A stretch of DNA of 6,730 nucleotides from Calditrichia bacterium (GCA_026991005.1 JALXCH010000215.1:1-6730); one strand, 5' to 3'. Counted from the first letter of the stretch, positions 1 to 6,644 are shown. The notes: a model not told the origin generated them from the sequence alone. Translations and numbers: made by a program.

Positions 1-20
1 TAAAAATACCATCGAAAAGA

Positions 21-75
21 AGTATTTCTTTATTATTATCTCAATGCTGAGTTCTTATGGCCATAAAGTAATACT
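21..75. repeat. Imperfect inverted repeat (13-nt arms, 12 matching) with nested dyads
   Basis: AGTATTTCTTTAT at 21-33 and ATAAAGTAATACT at 63-75 are reverse complements at 12 of 13 positions, separated by 29 nt. Inside lies a small stem (CTCA 40-43 with TGAG 48-51). The right arm overlaps a perfect 12-bp palindrome, TTATGGCCATAA (55-66). No U-rich tract follows on either strand in the manner of an intrinsic terminator. The DNA is very AT-rich, which raises the chance of accidental dyads, but a 13-nt arm with one mismatch is still notable. The role is unknown: it could be an mRNA 3' structure, a protein-binding site, or a relic of a mobile-element end. Confidence 0.45.
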
Positions 76-188
76 AAATTCACTAATAAATAAAGATTGA
101 ACAACACGTTCTTTATTGCTCCGGTTTTAAATAAACCTTGTGAGCTACAATATGCGCTATTTTGATTAAATATTCTTCTGATTTTCAT
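36..188 (-). CDS. Doubtful small ORF, 50 aa, with a hydrophobic segment
   Basis: An uninterrupted ATG-to-TAA frame of 50 codons lies downstream of the recG terminator. The peptide starts MKIRRIFNQNSAY, has a basic N-terminus, and has a hydrophobic stretch at about residues 28-42 (VLFNLYLLVNLVLLY), so a single membrane segment is conceivable. A GAGG sequence sits 10 nt before the ATG and is a tolerable ribosome binding site; it falls inside the loop of a 6-bp hairpin (193-213). Against it: no family is recognised, the DNA is far more AT-rich than the other genes, rare-type AGA arginine codons appear, no promoter is evident, and the frame overlaps inverted repeats. A random frame this long is somewhat unlikely in DNA so rich in A and T, but not exceptional. 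It could also be decayed coding sequence or chance. Confidence 0.2.
   Translation of the reverse strand: MKIRRIFNQNSAYCSSQGLFKTGAIKNVLFNLYLLVNLVLLYGHKNSALR
89..117. repeat. Bulged inverted repeat
   Basis: AATAAA (89-94) pairs with TTTATT (112-117), and GAAC (99-102) pairs with GTTC (108-111). The loop is AACAC and the left side has a 4-nt bulge. The 9-mer TTCTTTATT at 109-117 also occurs directly at 26-34, so the CTTTAT/ATAAAG motif recurs four times in about 90 nt. This may be an RNA structure or coincidence in AT-rich DNA. Confidence 0.25.
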
Positions 189-228
189 TTTTACACAGCC
201 TCTTCATCTGTGTGAAAACATTGCCAAT

Positions 229-257
229 AAAAAAATTCCCGTCCCGAACGGGACGGG
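229..257 (-). terminator. Rho-independent terminator of recG
   Basis: A perfect 8-bp GC-rich stem (CCCGTCCC at 238-245 with GGGACGGG at 250-257) closes a 4-nt loop. Read on the minus strand it is followed by AA and then seven T residues (229-235). This is the canonical intrinsic-terminator layout for transcription arriving from recG, whose stop codon is about 55 nt upstream. On the plus strand the hairpin is followed by TGATATTT, so it is not a good terminator in that direction. It marks the end of the transcript and separates recG from the AT-rich DNA beyond. Confidence 0.9.
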
Positions 258-270
258 GTGATATTTATTT

Positions 271-297
271 CCGGAGACGGACAATCATCCGCTCCGG
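271..297 (-). other. Bulged 10-bp hairpin in the recG 3' untranslated region
   Basis: CCGGAG (271-276) pairs with CTCCGG (292-297), and CGGA (278-281) pairs with TCCG (288-291). The stem has a single bulged base at 277 and a six-base loop at 282-287. On the minus strand it lies 15 nt after the recG stop codon and 13 nt before the terminator stem. No T tract follows directly on the minus strand, so it is not a terminator by itself. It could protect the mRNA 3' end or support termination. The pairing is plain in the sequence; the function is inferred. Confidence 0.55.
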
Positions 298-312
298 GTA
301 ATTTTAAACAGA

Positions 313-2409
313 TCAGGAAATCTGCACCAGCTGGAATTTTTGAGCGTAATGCTTCTGGAAATACTCCCGTACCAGCCGGTTTTCGGGCAGGCGCAAATGG
401 GGGTCCTTCTCCACCAGGACAAAGGCATCCTGACGTGCAGCTTTAATAATATTCTGATCGTGAATCAAATCGGCAAAGCGCAGGTCGGGTAAACCGTGCT
501 GGCGGGTTCCGAAAAATTCCCCGCTGCCGCGCAGACGGAGGTCTTCCTCTGCAATCACAAATCCGTCTGTAGTTTTTTCCATGAGGCGCATCCGCTGCCG
601 GGCAATTTCGTTGATGCGGTGAGGAGTAACCAGAATACAGTAGGATTTTTTCCGCCCGCGCCCCACCCGGCCGCGCAACTGGTGTAACTGGCTTAAACCG
701 AAACGCTCCGCATGCTGAATGAGCAAAATGGTGGCGTTGGGCACATCAACCCCCACCTCCACCACAGTGGTACTCACCAGAATTTGCACCTCCCCGGATT
801 TAAACCGCTCCATCACCGCCTCCTTCTCGGTATTGGGCATTCGCCCGTGCAGCAGCGCCACGTTAAACTCTGGAAAAATGTGCTTGCGCATCTGTTCGTA
901 GCTTTCCACTGCGGCCTTTAAATCCATTTTCTCCGATTCTTCCACCAGCGGGTAAATGATGTACACCTGGTCGCCCTGCCGGATTTTCTGGCGAATGAAC
1001 TGGTAAATGTCTTTCAGTTTCTCCTCCGTACGCCACACGGTTTGAATCGGTTGCCGTCCGGGCGGCATTTCGTCTATGATAGAAGTATCCAGATCGCCAT
1101 ACAGGGTCATAGCCAGAGTTCGGGGAATGGGGGTGGCAGTCATCACCAGTACGTGGGGATTCCATCCTTTCTTAATGAGGTCGCCCCGTTGCAACACCCC
1201 AAACCGATGCTGTTCATCAATAATCACCAGCCCCAGCTTGCGAAATTCCACTGCTTCCTGTACCAGAGCATGGGTGCCAATAACCAGGTCGATCTCGCCT
1301 TCTTTCAGCGCCTGGTGAATAGCTTCCTTTTCCCCTTTCTTCAACGAGCCAATAAGCAACTGCAGGCGAATGGGAAATCCGTGCAGCAGTTCCCGGATGT
1401 TCAGGTAATGCTGCTCGGCCAGAATTTCGGTAGGCACCATAAAAGCCACCTGGTAACCGTTTTCGATGGCGATGAGGGAGGTAATGAGCGCCACCAGGGT
1501 TTTCCCGGAACCCACATCGCCCTGCAATAACCGATTCATGGGACGCCCGCTTTTCAGGTCGGTGTAAATTTCCCGCAGCACCTTGCGCTGGGCGTTGGTG
1601 AGCTGGTACGGCAGGCGGTCCAGTACCTGGCGAATCACATCCCCCGTAGTGCGCATGGTAATCCCCTGTACCGGGGAGCGTTGAAAATAATGCCGCAAAG
1701 CCATTAAAAGCTGGAAGTAAAATAATTCTTCGTATTTCAACCGGCGGTGGGGTTGGGTTAAGTCTTTCATCGTTTCCGGGAGGTGCAGATGACGGTAGGC
1801 TTCTGGGCGGGGGAGCAATCGATAGCGCTTGCGAAGGGATTCGGGAAGGTTCTCCGGGATGCGCTCTCCGTACTTCTCCAGCGCATTGCGGATAATGCGG
1901 CGAAATCCCCGGGAACTCAATCCCGCTCTGGTGAGTTCCTGGGTGCTGGAATACATGGGAATAATCTGCCCGGTGTTCATCGGCTCCCGGGAGTCCTCAA
2001 TGATGTCGAAATCGGGATGCACAATTTGCCAGCCCCGGAAAAAAGTGGCTTTGCCGCTAAAGGCAACTTCCATCCCCTTCTTAAAAAGTTTGTCGAAATA
2101 CGCCACCTGATTAAACCAGACGCCTTCGATTATGCCCGTGTCATCGGAAATGCGGACAATCAAGCGGCGTTTGGGGCGCGGTACAATCTCCTTTTTCATC
2201 ACCTTCCCGATTACGGTAACCTCCTGGTCGAACCGCACCTGCCGGATGGGGGTGATGGTACGGCGGTCCAGATAGCGTCGGGGAATGTGATTGAGCAGAT
2301 CCTGGACGGTGTGAATCCCGTGCTTTTTGAGAATCCGTGCCCGTGCCTCCCCCACCCCTTTCACGTATTGCACATCAATTTCGTCCGTTGGCTGTTTACG
2401 CGTTTGCAT
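313..2409 (-). CDS. recG: ATP-dependent DNA helicase RecG
   Basis: RecG is a cytoplasmic superfamily 2 DNA translocase that reverses stalled replication forks and branch-migrates Holliday junctions and other branched DNA. The 698-residue product has the usual family length. An N-terminal segment (about 12-50) contains KGVGEARARIL and precedes an OB-fold wedge domain at about 60-160 that binds the junction. The helicase core follows: Walker A GDVGSGKT (297-304), motif Ia region VPTEILAEQH (325-334), DEQH box (398-401), motif III TATPIPRT (424-431), motif V region STTVVEVGVDVPNAT (546-560), and motif VI QLHQLRGRVGRG (574-585). The RecG-specific TRG region EEDLRLRGSGEFFGTRQHG occupies 621-639. 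No key residue is missing. The ATG start at 2407-2409 gives a normal N-terminus, but I see no Shine-Dalgarno sequence. It lies 296 nt after lolD and is followed by a strong terminator, so it may have its own promoter. Confidence 0.97.
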   Translation of the reverse strand: MQTRKQPTDEIDVQYVKGVGEARARILKKHGIHTVQDLLNHIPRRYLDRRTITPIRQVRFDQEVTVIGKVMKKEIVPRPKRRLIVRISDDTGIIEGVWFNQVAYFDKLFKKGMEVAFSGKATFFRGWQIVHPDFDIIEDSREPMNTGQIIPMYSSTQELTRAGLSSRGFRRIIRNALEKYGERIPENLPESLRKRYRLLPRPEAYRHLHLPETMKDLTQPHRRLKYEELFYFQLLMALRHYFQRSPVQGITMRTTGDVIRQVLDRLPYQLTNAQRKVLREIYTDLKSGRPMNRLLQGDVGSGKTLVALITSLIAIENGYQVAFMVPTEILAEQHYLNIRELLHGFPIRLQLLIGSLKKGEKEAIHQALKEGEIDLVIGTHALVQEAVEFRKLGLVIIDEQHRFGVLQRGDLIKKGWNPHVLVMTATPIPRTLAMTLYGDLDTSIIDEMPPGRQPIQTVWRTEEKLKDIYQFIRQKIRQGDQVYIIYPLVEESEKMDLKAAVESYEQMRKHIFPEFNVALLHGRMPNTEKEAVMERFKSGEVQILVSTTVVEVGVDVPNATILLIQHAERFGLSQLHQLRGRVGRGRKKSYCILVTPHRINEIARQRMRLMEKTTDGFVIAEEDLRLRGSGEFFGTRQHGLPDLRFADLIHDQNIIKAARQDAFVLVEKDPHLRLPENRLVREYFQKHYAQKFQLVQIS

Positions 2410-2705
2410 GTCGGATTGAATTCACGAAAATAAACGATTTGAAAAACGCCGGTTGTTGGGTACACGTTTAAATTTCAAAAGAACGTTTCCGGATGAGACA
2501 TCGTCTGTTTGAGAACTATTTTCAGGTTTAACCAACGTCCTGGTGTTCTGGAACTGGGATTTTCGCATGTTCGAAACGGAAATTGAGTGTTTTCGAGAAA
2601 AACGGTTCAAGGAAAATTTAATTACCCGGGTTCCAGGATTGGAATTGCTCTTTTAAAAAATAGCTTCTGTTTTCCGGACAATTGCCATTCACTCGCAGGA
2701 AGCGG
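2410..2705. other. Intergenic spacer between lolD and recG
   Basis: This 296-nt gap is long compared with the other gaps in the window and probably contains the recG promoter. I could not find a convincing -35/-10 pair. A 62-codon TTG-started frame on the minus strand (2422-2610) ends 12 nt before recG. It has no ribosome binding site, a low-complexity Ser/Asn/Arg-rich product and no recognisable family, so I do not call it a gene. The lolD-proximal end carries a possible weak terminator, listed separately. Confidence 0.6.
2655..2703 (-). terminator. Possible weak terminator after lolD
   Basis: On the minus strand, just past the lolD stop codon, CAGGAAGC (2696-2703) can pair with GCTTCTG (2663-2669) with one bulged base. 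This gives seven base pairs around a 26-nt loop. It is followed after two bases by six T residues (2655-2660). The long loop and bulge make it weak, so some read-through into recG is plausible. Confidence 0.35.
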
Positions 2706-3401
2706 TTACCGCTCTTCGCGTTCGATTTTACCGTCCAGCAAATGGATGACCCGATCTGCCTGCCCGGCAAACATTTCGTTATGGGTCACGATGACAAACG
2801 TTTGCTGGTATTTTTGATTTAAATTGAGCAGCAGTTCGAATAGCGCATGGCTGTTGCGGCTGTCCAGGTTTCCGGTGGGCTCATCGGCAAACACGATTCT
2901 GGGACGATTCATCAGGGCGCGGGCCACAGCCACGCGTTGCAATTCGCCTCCGGAAAGTTGCGAGGGACGGTGGTGAAGACGTCCGGAGAGCCCCACTTCT
3001 TCCAGCAACTCCCGGGCGCGGGACACCTCGTTCTTCCAGTCCGTACCGGCAATCATGCGCGGAATAAGCACATTTTCCAGTGCGGTAAACTCGGGCAGCA
3101 GGTAATGGAACTGAAAAACGAAACCGATATGGCGGTTCCGAAAAGCATCAATCTCCAGCGGACGCATCCGGGAGATGTCTTTACCGTCGATGTGCAAGGT
3201 GCCCGCTGTGGGTTTATCCAGCGTGCCCAGAATGTGGAGCAGGGTGCTCTTGCCCACACCCGAGGGTCCCATAATCACCATGATTTCCCCACGGTGGATG
3301 TCAAGGTCAATCCCCTTCAGTACTTTCAGAATCTCTGGCCCGGATTGGTAATGTTTTTCAATTCCCCGGGCTTGCAAAATGATGTCGGATTTTGCGCTCA
3401 T
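2706..3401 (-). CDS. lolD: Lipoprotein-releasing ABC transporter, ATP-binding protein LolD
   Basis: LolD is the cytoplasmic ATPase of the Lol exporter. A pair of subunits hydrolyses ATP to drive release of mature lipoproteins from the inner membrane to the periplasmic chaperone LolA. The 231-residue length is typical. Visible motifs in order are Walker [10 protein letters not shown] (45-53), Q-loop glutamine 97, signature LSGGELQR (149-156), Walker B IVFADEP (169-175) with catalytic Glu174, D-loop GNLDS (177-181) and switch His207. The stretch after the Q-loop, [16 protein letters not shown], is characteristic of LolD and argues against the related MacB and FtsE ATPases. The adjacent LolC/E-type permease confirms the assignment. 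The ATG at 3399-3401 gives a normal N-terminus; upstream there is only a purine-rich AAGAAAG that sits too close to the start to be a good Shine-Dalgarno. It is probably the last gene of a lysS-lolC-lolD operon. Confidence 0.95.
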   Translation of the reverse strand: MSAKSDIILQARGIEKHYQSGPEILKVLKGIDLDIHRGEIMVIMGPSGVGKSTLLHILGTLDKPTAGTLHIDGKDISRMRPLEIDAFRNRHIGFVFQFHYLLPEFTALENVLIPRMIAGTDWKNEVSRARELLEEVGLSGRLHHRPSQLSGGELQRVAVARALMNRPRIVFADEPTGNLDSRNSHALFELLLNLNQKYQQTFVIVTHNEMFAGQADRVIHLLDGKIEREER

Positions 3402-3505
3402 GAACTTTCTTACTTCACGTTAAGTTTTGAATAAAATCAATTCCGCACCATGCTTAGGGTAATCCAGATGTTTCGCTCTGCTGCTCGTTTTTATTTCCTC
3501 TAAAA
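3402..3505. other. Spacer between the Lol permease gene and lolD
   Basis: This 104-nt gap contains no convincing ORF, terminator hairpin or promoter. It is longer than usual for two subunits of one transporter, which are often nearly overlapping. Co-transcription is still the simplest reading because the genes share a strand and no terminator is visible. Confidence 0.5.
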
Positions 3506-4747
3506 TTACTCATTGCGAATGGCCTCCACCGGTTCCAGCCGCGAGGCTTTGTAAGCGGGATACACCGAAGCCGCCAGACACAGAAAGATGGCTGCCACAG
3601 CAATGGCCACAAAGTCGGTCAGGTGCATCTGCATGGGCAGTTTATCTATGAGATAGACATCCGAGGGCAGGCGGATAATCCCGAAACGCTCCTGAACATA
3701 GCACACGGTAAATCCGATAAGGCTTCCCAGGCTGGTTCCCAGAATGCCCACGATGGTGCCTTCGAACAGGAAAATGCGCATAATGCTTTTGGAAGTAGCA
3801 CCCATGCTTTTGAGGATACCAATTTCCCGGGTCTTTTCCATCACGATCATAATCAGAGAGCTCACAATGTTGAATGCTGCCACCATGATGATGAGGCTCA
3901 GTACCAGAAAAGCGCCCCATTTTTCGATGGTCATCCAGCTATACAGGCTGCGGTTTAGCTCGAACCAGGTACGCGCCACAAAGGGATAGCCGCCTAATTT
4001 TTTTTCGATGATGGGAGCGATTTTTCCCGCCAGATTGTAGTCGTCCAGTTTGACCTCGATCCAGGAAACGGTGTGCGGCATGCGAAACAGCTTTTGTCCG
4101 GCTTCCAGGGAGATGTAGGCCATCACCTTGTCGTATTCGTAAAACCCGATTTCGCTGATGCCGGTAACCACGAACTGTTTGACCCGTGGAGCCGAAAGCA
4201 TGCTGGCATCCTGGGGCAGGATGAACAGGGTGACAATCTGCCCCGGAGTGAAGATGAACAGGTTCTCTGCCAGATAGCGCCCCAGCACAATGCCCGGCAG
4301 GGTGCGCCCGTTCTCGGTTTGAACCGTTCCCAGATTAAATTCCCCGGAAACAATGCTGTTGGGCAAATCGCTTACCTGCCCGATGGTGGCGGGGTCCAGG
4401 GCGCGGATGGCGCAAGGCTGGTTGTTGTCCTTGGAGCGAATCACCCCTTCCCGCACAATGACGGGGGAAGCTCCCACTACATGGGGAATTTTCCGAATGG
4501 TGTCCGCAATGGCCTGGTAATTTTCGATGCCTTCCACATAAAATTTCCGTACCTGAATGTGGGCATCCGCATTAATTAAGCGGGTGCGCACTTCATTTTC
4601 GAAACCGTTGAAGGAGGAAAGGACAATGTCCAGTGCCGCCACACCAATTAAAACCCCTACGATGGAAACATAGGTAATGATGGAAATAAATCCTGTTTTG
4701 CGCTTGGATTTAAAATAGCGTCTGGCAATGAAGAGTTCAAAATTCAT
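3506..4747 (-). CDS. lolC: Lipoprotein-releasing ABC transporter permease, LolC/LolE family (possibly LolF-like)
   Basis: This is the inner-membrane subunit that binds lipoproteins leaving the membrane and passes them to periplasmic LolA, powered by LolD. At 413 residues it matches the family. A short cytoplasmic N-terminus (FIARRYFKSKRK) leads into TM1 at about 20-45. A large periplasmic MacB-like core domain (about 46-275) follows, with family signatures PGIVLGRYLAENL (151-163) and VTGISEIGFYEYD (194-206). A C-terminal FtsX-type domain holds three more membrane segments at about 276-303, 325-350 and 377-398. Between TM2 and TM3 lies the cytoplasmic segment EKTREIGILKSMGAT (304-318), the usual ATPase-coupling region, and the protein ends in the typical YPAYKASRLEPVEAIRNE. 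Only one permease gene is present, whereas Escherichia coli uses separate LolC and LolE, so a homodimeric LolF-type exporter is likely unless a second gene lies elsewhere. There is no Shine-Dalgarno; the start is preceded by A-rich sequence. It follows lysS by 46 nt. Confidence 0.93.
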   Translation of the reverse strand: MNFELFIARRYFKSKRKTGFISIITYVSIVGVLIGVAALDIVLSSFNGFENEVRTRLINADAHIQVRKFYVEGIENYQAIADTIRKIPHVVGASPVIVREGVIRSKDNNQPCAIRALDPATIGQVSDLPNSIVSGEFNLGTVQTENGRTLPGIVLGRYLAENLFIFTPGQIVTLFILPQDASMLSAPRVKQFVVTGISEIGFYEYDKVMAYISLEAGQKLFRMPHTVSWIEVKLDDYNLAGKIAPIIEKKLGGYPFVARTWFELNRSLYSWMTIEKWGAFLVLSLIIMVAAFNIVSSLIMIVMEKTREIGILKSMGATSKSIMRIFLFEGTIVGILGTSLGSLIGFTVCYVQERFGIIRLPSDVYLIDKLPMQMHLTDFVAIAVAAIFLCLAASVYPAYKASRLEPVEAIRNE

Positions 4748-4793
4748 ATTTTTTATCTATTGGATTCTGATCGATTGTTTATTTTCCGAAAAA

Positions 4794-6284
4794 TCAGCGT
4801 TCCGGTCGCATGTGCGGGAAGAGAATCACATCCCGGATGGAAGGCTGATTGGTCAGCAGCATCACCAGCCGGTCGATGCCCACCCCCAGCCCGGCGGTGG
4901 GTGGCATGCCATATTCCAGAGCGCGCAGGAAATCTTCATCCAGTACCTGGGCTTCTTCGTCCCCTTTCGCCCGCAGTTCCATCTGGGCTTCGAAACGCTG
5001 CCGCTGGTCCAGGGGATCGTTCAGTTCGCTAAACGCGTTACCAATTTCCTTCCCGGCAATGATGGGTTCGAAGCGTTCTACCAATCGGGGATTGTTCCGA
5101 TGCTTTTTGGCCAGCGGCGACATCTCCAGCGGATAATCGATAACAAACGTGGGCTGGATGAGTTTGGGTTCCACGAATTCCCCGAATACTTCATCGATAA
5201 TTTTTCCGGCGCCCCAGGCATCTTCCACGGGAATCCCCAGATCTTCGGCTGCTTTGCGGAGTTCCTCCTCGCTCATCTGCGACATATCCACTCCGGTAAA
5301 TTCTCGAATTCCTTCGAAGAGCGGGAGCCGCCGCCAGGGCGGGGTGACATCAATCCATTCTCCCTGATATTCGAAGGTGGTGCGACCCAGAATCTTTTCT
5401 GCAACGGTGGAAATCATATTCTCGGTAAATTCCATCATCCAGTAATAATCCCGGTAGGCGACATAAAGTTCCACCTGAGTAAATTCCGGATTGTGAAACC
5501 GATCCATCCCCTCGTTGCGGAAGTCCTTGGCAAATTCGTATACCCCTTCCAGCCCCCCGACTACCAGACGTTTGAGATACAATTCGTTGGCGATACGCAG
5601 GTACAATTTCATATCCAGTGCGTTATGGTGGGTAACGAAAGGTCGGGCGGTAGCCCCGCCGTACAACGGCTGAAGGATGGGGGTTTCTACTTCCAGCAGC
5701 CCGTGTTCGTTTAAATACTCCCGGATGGCAGTAATGATTCGGGAGCGTTTGATAAATACCTCTCGCACTTCGGGATTGACGATTAAATCCACATAGCGCT
5801 GCCGGTAGCGCAATTCTTTATCGGAGAAGGGATCGTAAACAATTTTCTTCCCATCCACAATTTTTTCCTTCACGATGGGCAGGGGACGCAGGGATTTGGT
5901 GAGAACTTCCAGTTTTTCGGCAAACACGGTAATTTCCCCGGTGCGGGTCTTAAATACTTTACCGGTAATCCCCACGATATCGCCAATATCCAGCAATTTG
6001 TACACTTCGAAGGTTTTCTCCCCCACCACATCTTTTTTCAGATAGATCTGGATACGACCATACATGTCCTGAATATGGAAAAAAGCCGCTTTACCCATGC
6101 GGCGGTTGGACATGATGCGTCCCGCCACGGAAACTTCCTTCTCTTCCAGTTCCGGGAAATGCTCCAGAATTTCCTGACTGGTGTGGGTGCGGTTAAAGGA
6201 ATAAGGGTAGGGGTTGATGCCCATTTCTCTCAGCTTTTGCAACTTTTCGCGTCGTTGTAGAATCAGTTGATTTAATTCTTCCAC
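4794..6284 (-). CDS. lysS: Lysine--tRNA ligase, class II (LysS)
   Basis: This enzyme attaches lysine to tRNA-Lys using ATP, in the cytoplasm. With the chosen start it is 496 residues, normal for bacterial class II LysRS. An N-terminal helix ([19 protein letters not shown]) leads to the OB-fold anticodon-binding domain at about 51-132. The catalytic core begins near YRQRYVDLI (160-168) and shows motif 1 around EVETP (198-202), motif 2 [14 protein letters not shown] (255-268) and motif 3 [13 protein letters not shown] (465-477) with invariant Arg472. [13 protein letters not shown] lies at 383-395. The linker before the core is about ten residues longer than in Escherichia coli. Start choice: GTG at 6282-6284 has an AGGAG 8 nt upstream and yields a family-like N-terminus. 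A TTG at 6306-6308 would add eight residues (product 504 aa) but has no ribosome binding site. It is probably the first gene of the operon with the Lol genes. Confidence 0.96.
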   Translation of the reverse strand: MEELNQLILQRREKLQKLREMGINPYPYSFNRTHTSQEILEHFPELEEKEVSVAGRIMSNRRMGKAAFFHIQDMYGRIQIYLKKDVVGEKTFEVYKLLDIGDIVGITGKVFKTRTGEITVFAEKLEVLTKSLRPLPIVKEKIVDGKKIVYDPFSDKELRYRQRYVDLIVNPEVREVFIKRSRIITAIREYLNEHGLLEVETPILQPLYGGATARPFVTHHNALDMKLYLRIANELYLKRLVVGGLEGVYEFAKDFRNEGMDRFHNPEFTQVELYVAYRDYYWMMEFTENMISTVAEKILGRTTFEYQGEWIDVTPPWRRLPLFEGIREFTGVDMSQMSEEELRKAAEDLGIPVEDAWGAGKIIDEVFGEFVEPKLIQPTFVIDYPLEMSPLAKKHRNNPRLVERFEPIIAGKEIGNAFSELNDPLDQRQRFEAQMELRAKGDEEAQVLDEDFLRALEYGMPPTAGLGVGIDRLVMLLTNQPSIRDVILFPHMRPER

Positions 6285-6292
6285 TCTGGTGA

Positions 6293-6297
6293 CTCCT
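6293..6297 (-). promoter_or_regulatory. Ribosome binding site deciding the lysS start
   Basis: The minus strand reads AGGAG here, 8 nt before the GTG at 6282-6284. It lies inside the eight-codon extension that a TTG start at 6306-6308 would require. That arrangement favours the GTG as the real start. The other three genes lack a comparable site, so the genome may not rely strongly on Shine-Dalgarno pairing, which keeps some doubt. Confidence 0.6.
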
Positions 6298-6328
6298 GTT
6301 TTAGTCAAATTGGGTAAAAAATCAGCTT

Positions 6329-6360
6329 TAAACTTACGGAAGAATTAGAATTTACACAAG
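6329..6360 (-). promoter_or_regulatory. Candidate lysS operon promoter, Bacteroidetes-like
   Basis: On the minus strand CTTG (6357-6360) is followed after 20 nt by TAAGTTTA (6329-6336). The Bacteroidetes housekeeping promoter is roughly TTTG, 19-21 nt, TAnnTTTG, so each element has one mismatch and the spacing fits. The same area matches the classical sigma-70 consensus poorly (TTGTGT, 17 nt, TAAGTT). The location, about 45 nt before the GTG start, is sensible. Short AT-rich motifs match easily by chance. Confidence 0.3.
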
Positions 6361-6375
6361 GAAGGAGTGAAATAT

Positions 6376-6387
6376 CCCGGTACCGGG
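6376..6387. repeat. 12-bp perfect palindrome upstream of lysS
   Basis: CCCGGTACCGGG is a perfect GC-rich palindrome about 90 nt upstream of the lysS start and just upstream of the candidate promoter. It could be an operator for a dimeric regulator or a short stem. No second copy or known operator consensus was recognised. Confidence 0.35.
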
Positions 6388-6420
6388 GGAACAGGATGCT
6401 GGGAAAGCGAAACCTCATAA

Positions 6421-6602
6421 GTCAAATTCCAAAATACAAATCCCAAATGACAATTATTGAAAAACCGCAGCGCGCGCAACGAACGCAACGAAATATAAAA
6501 TTACAAATTTCAAAACAAATAATAACAAATCCCAAATAACAAATCCCAAATAACAAAATAACAAATCACAAAAAAACAAATACCAAATAACAAATCCCAA
6601 AC
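6421..6602. repeat. Degenerate 14-bp tandem repeat array (AACAAATCCCAAAT)
   Basis: Two exact units lie in tandem at 6524-6537 and 6538-6551. Near copies are at 6435-6448 (one mismatch), 6560-6573, 6575-6588 and 6589-6602, with weaker ones at 6421-6434 and 6502-6515 and a shortened unit at 6552-6559. A segment at 6449-6501 that includes a GC-rich stretch interrupts the array. From 6491 to 6607 the plus strand contains no G at all. Frames through the block give low-complexity peptides and I treat it as non-coding. Similar AAATCCCAAAT-type intergenic arrays are familiar in some environmental bacterial genomes; their role is not established. Confidence 0.8.
6475..6492. repeat. Tandem 9-bp repeat CGCAACGAA x2
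   Basis: CGCAACGAA at 6475-6483 is immediately repeated at 6484-6492. It sits in the GC-rich interruption of the AT-rich 14-bp array and is directly preceded by alternating GC (CGCGCG nearby). It looks like a separate repeat family inserted in, or assembled with, the surrounding array. Confidence 0.7.
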
Positions 6603-6644
6603 CATTTGGCAGATTCTTTCCAAACGTAATTATGGCGTTATTTT

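Noticed and set aside
193..213. ACACAG/CTGTGT hairpin considered as a terminator
   Set aside because: A six-pair stem with a 9-nt loop; no T tract follows it on either strand.
121..228. Searched for a tRNA or small structured RNA in the AT-rich end
   Set aside because: No cloverleaf, T-loop GTTCRA-type motif in context or matching acceptor arms could be found.
1783..2433. Plus-strand frame of 216 codons antisense to the recG 5' half
   Set aside because: RecG motifs on the minus strand are complete; the antisense product shows no recognisable domain.
2422..2610. 62-codon minus-strand frame just upstream of recG
   Set aside because: It has a TTG start, no ribosome binding site, low-complexity composition and no recognised family. 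Considered as a recG leader peptide but no attenuator structure is visible.
2847..3434. Plus-strand frame of 195 codons antisense to lolD
   Set aside because: A shadow of LolD, whose ABC motifs are all intact in the minus frame.
4728..5714. Long plus-strand frame of 328 codons antisense to lysS
   Set aside because: It lies opposite the highly conserved LysS coding sequence, gives a His/Gly/Phe/Pro-rich product with no family resemblance, and is a shadow of the codon bias on the other strand.
6396..6539. 47-aa plus-strand frame running through the 14-bp repeat array
   Set aside because: The product (Gln/Lys/Ile-rich) simply reflects the repeat; no ribosome binding site lies at a workable distance.
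6421..6602. Array considered as a CRISPR
   Set aside because: Units are only 14 bp, degenerate and directly contiguous, with no unique spacers of regular length and no cas genes nearby.
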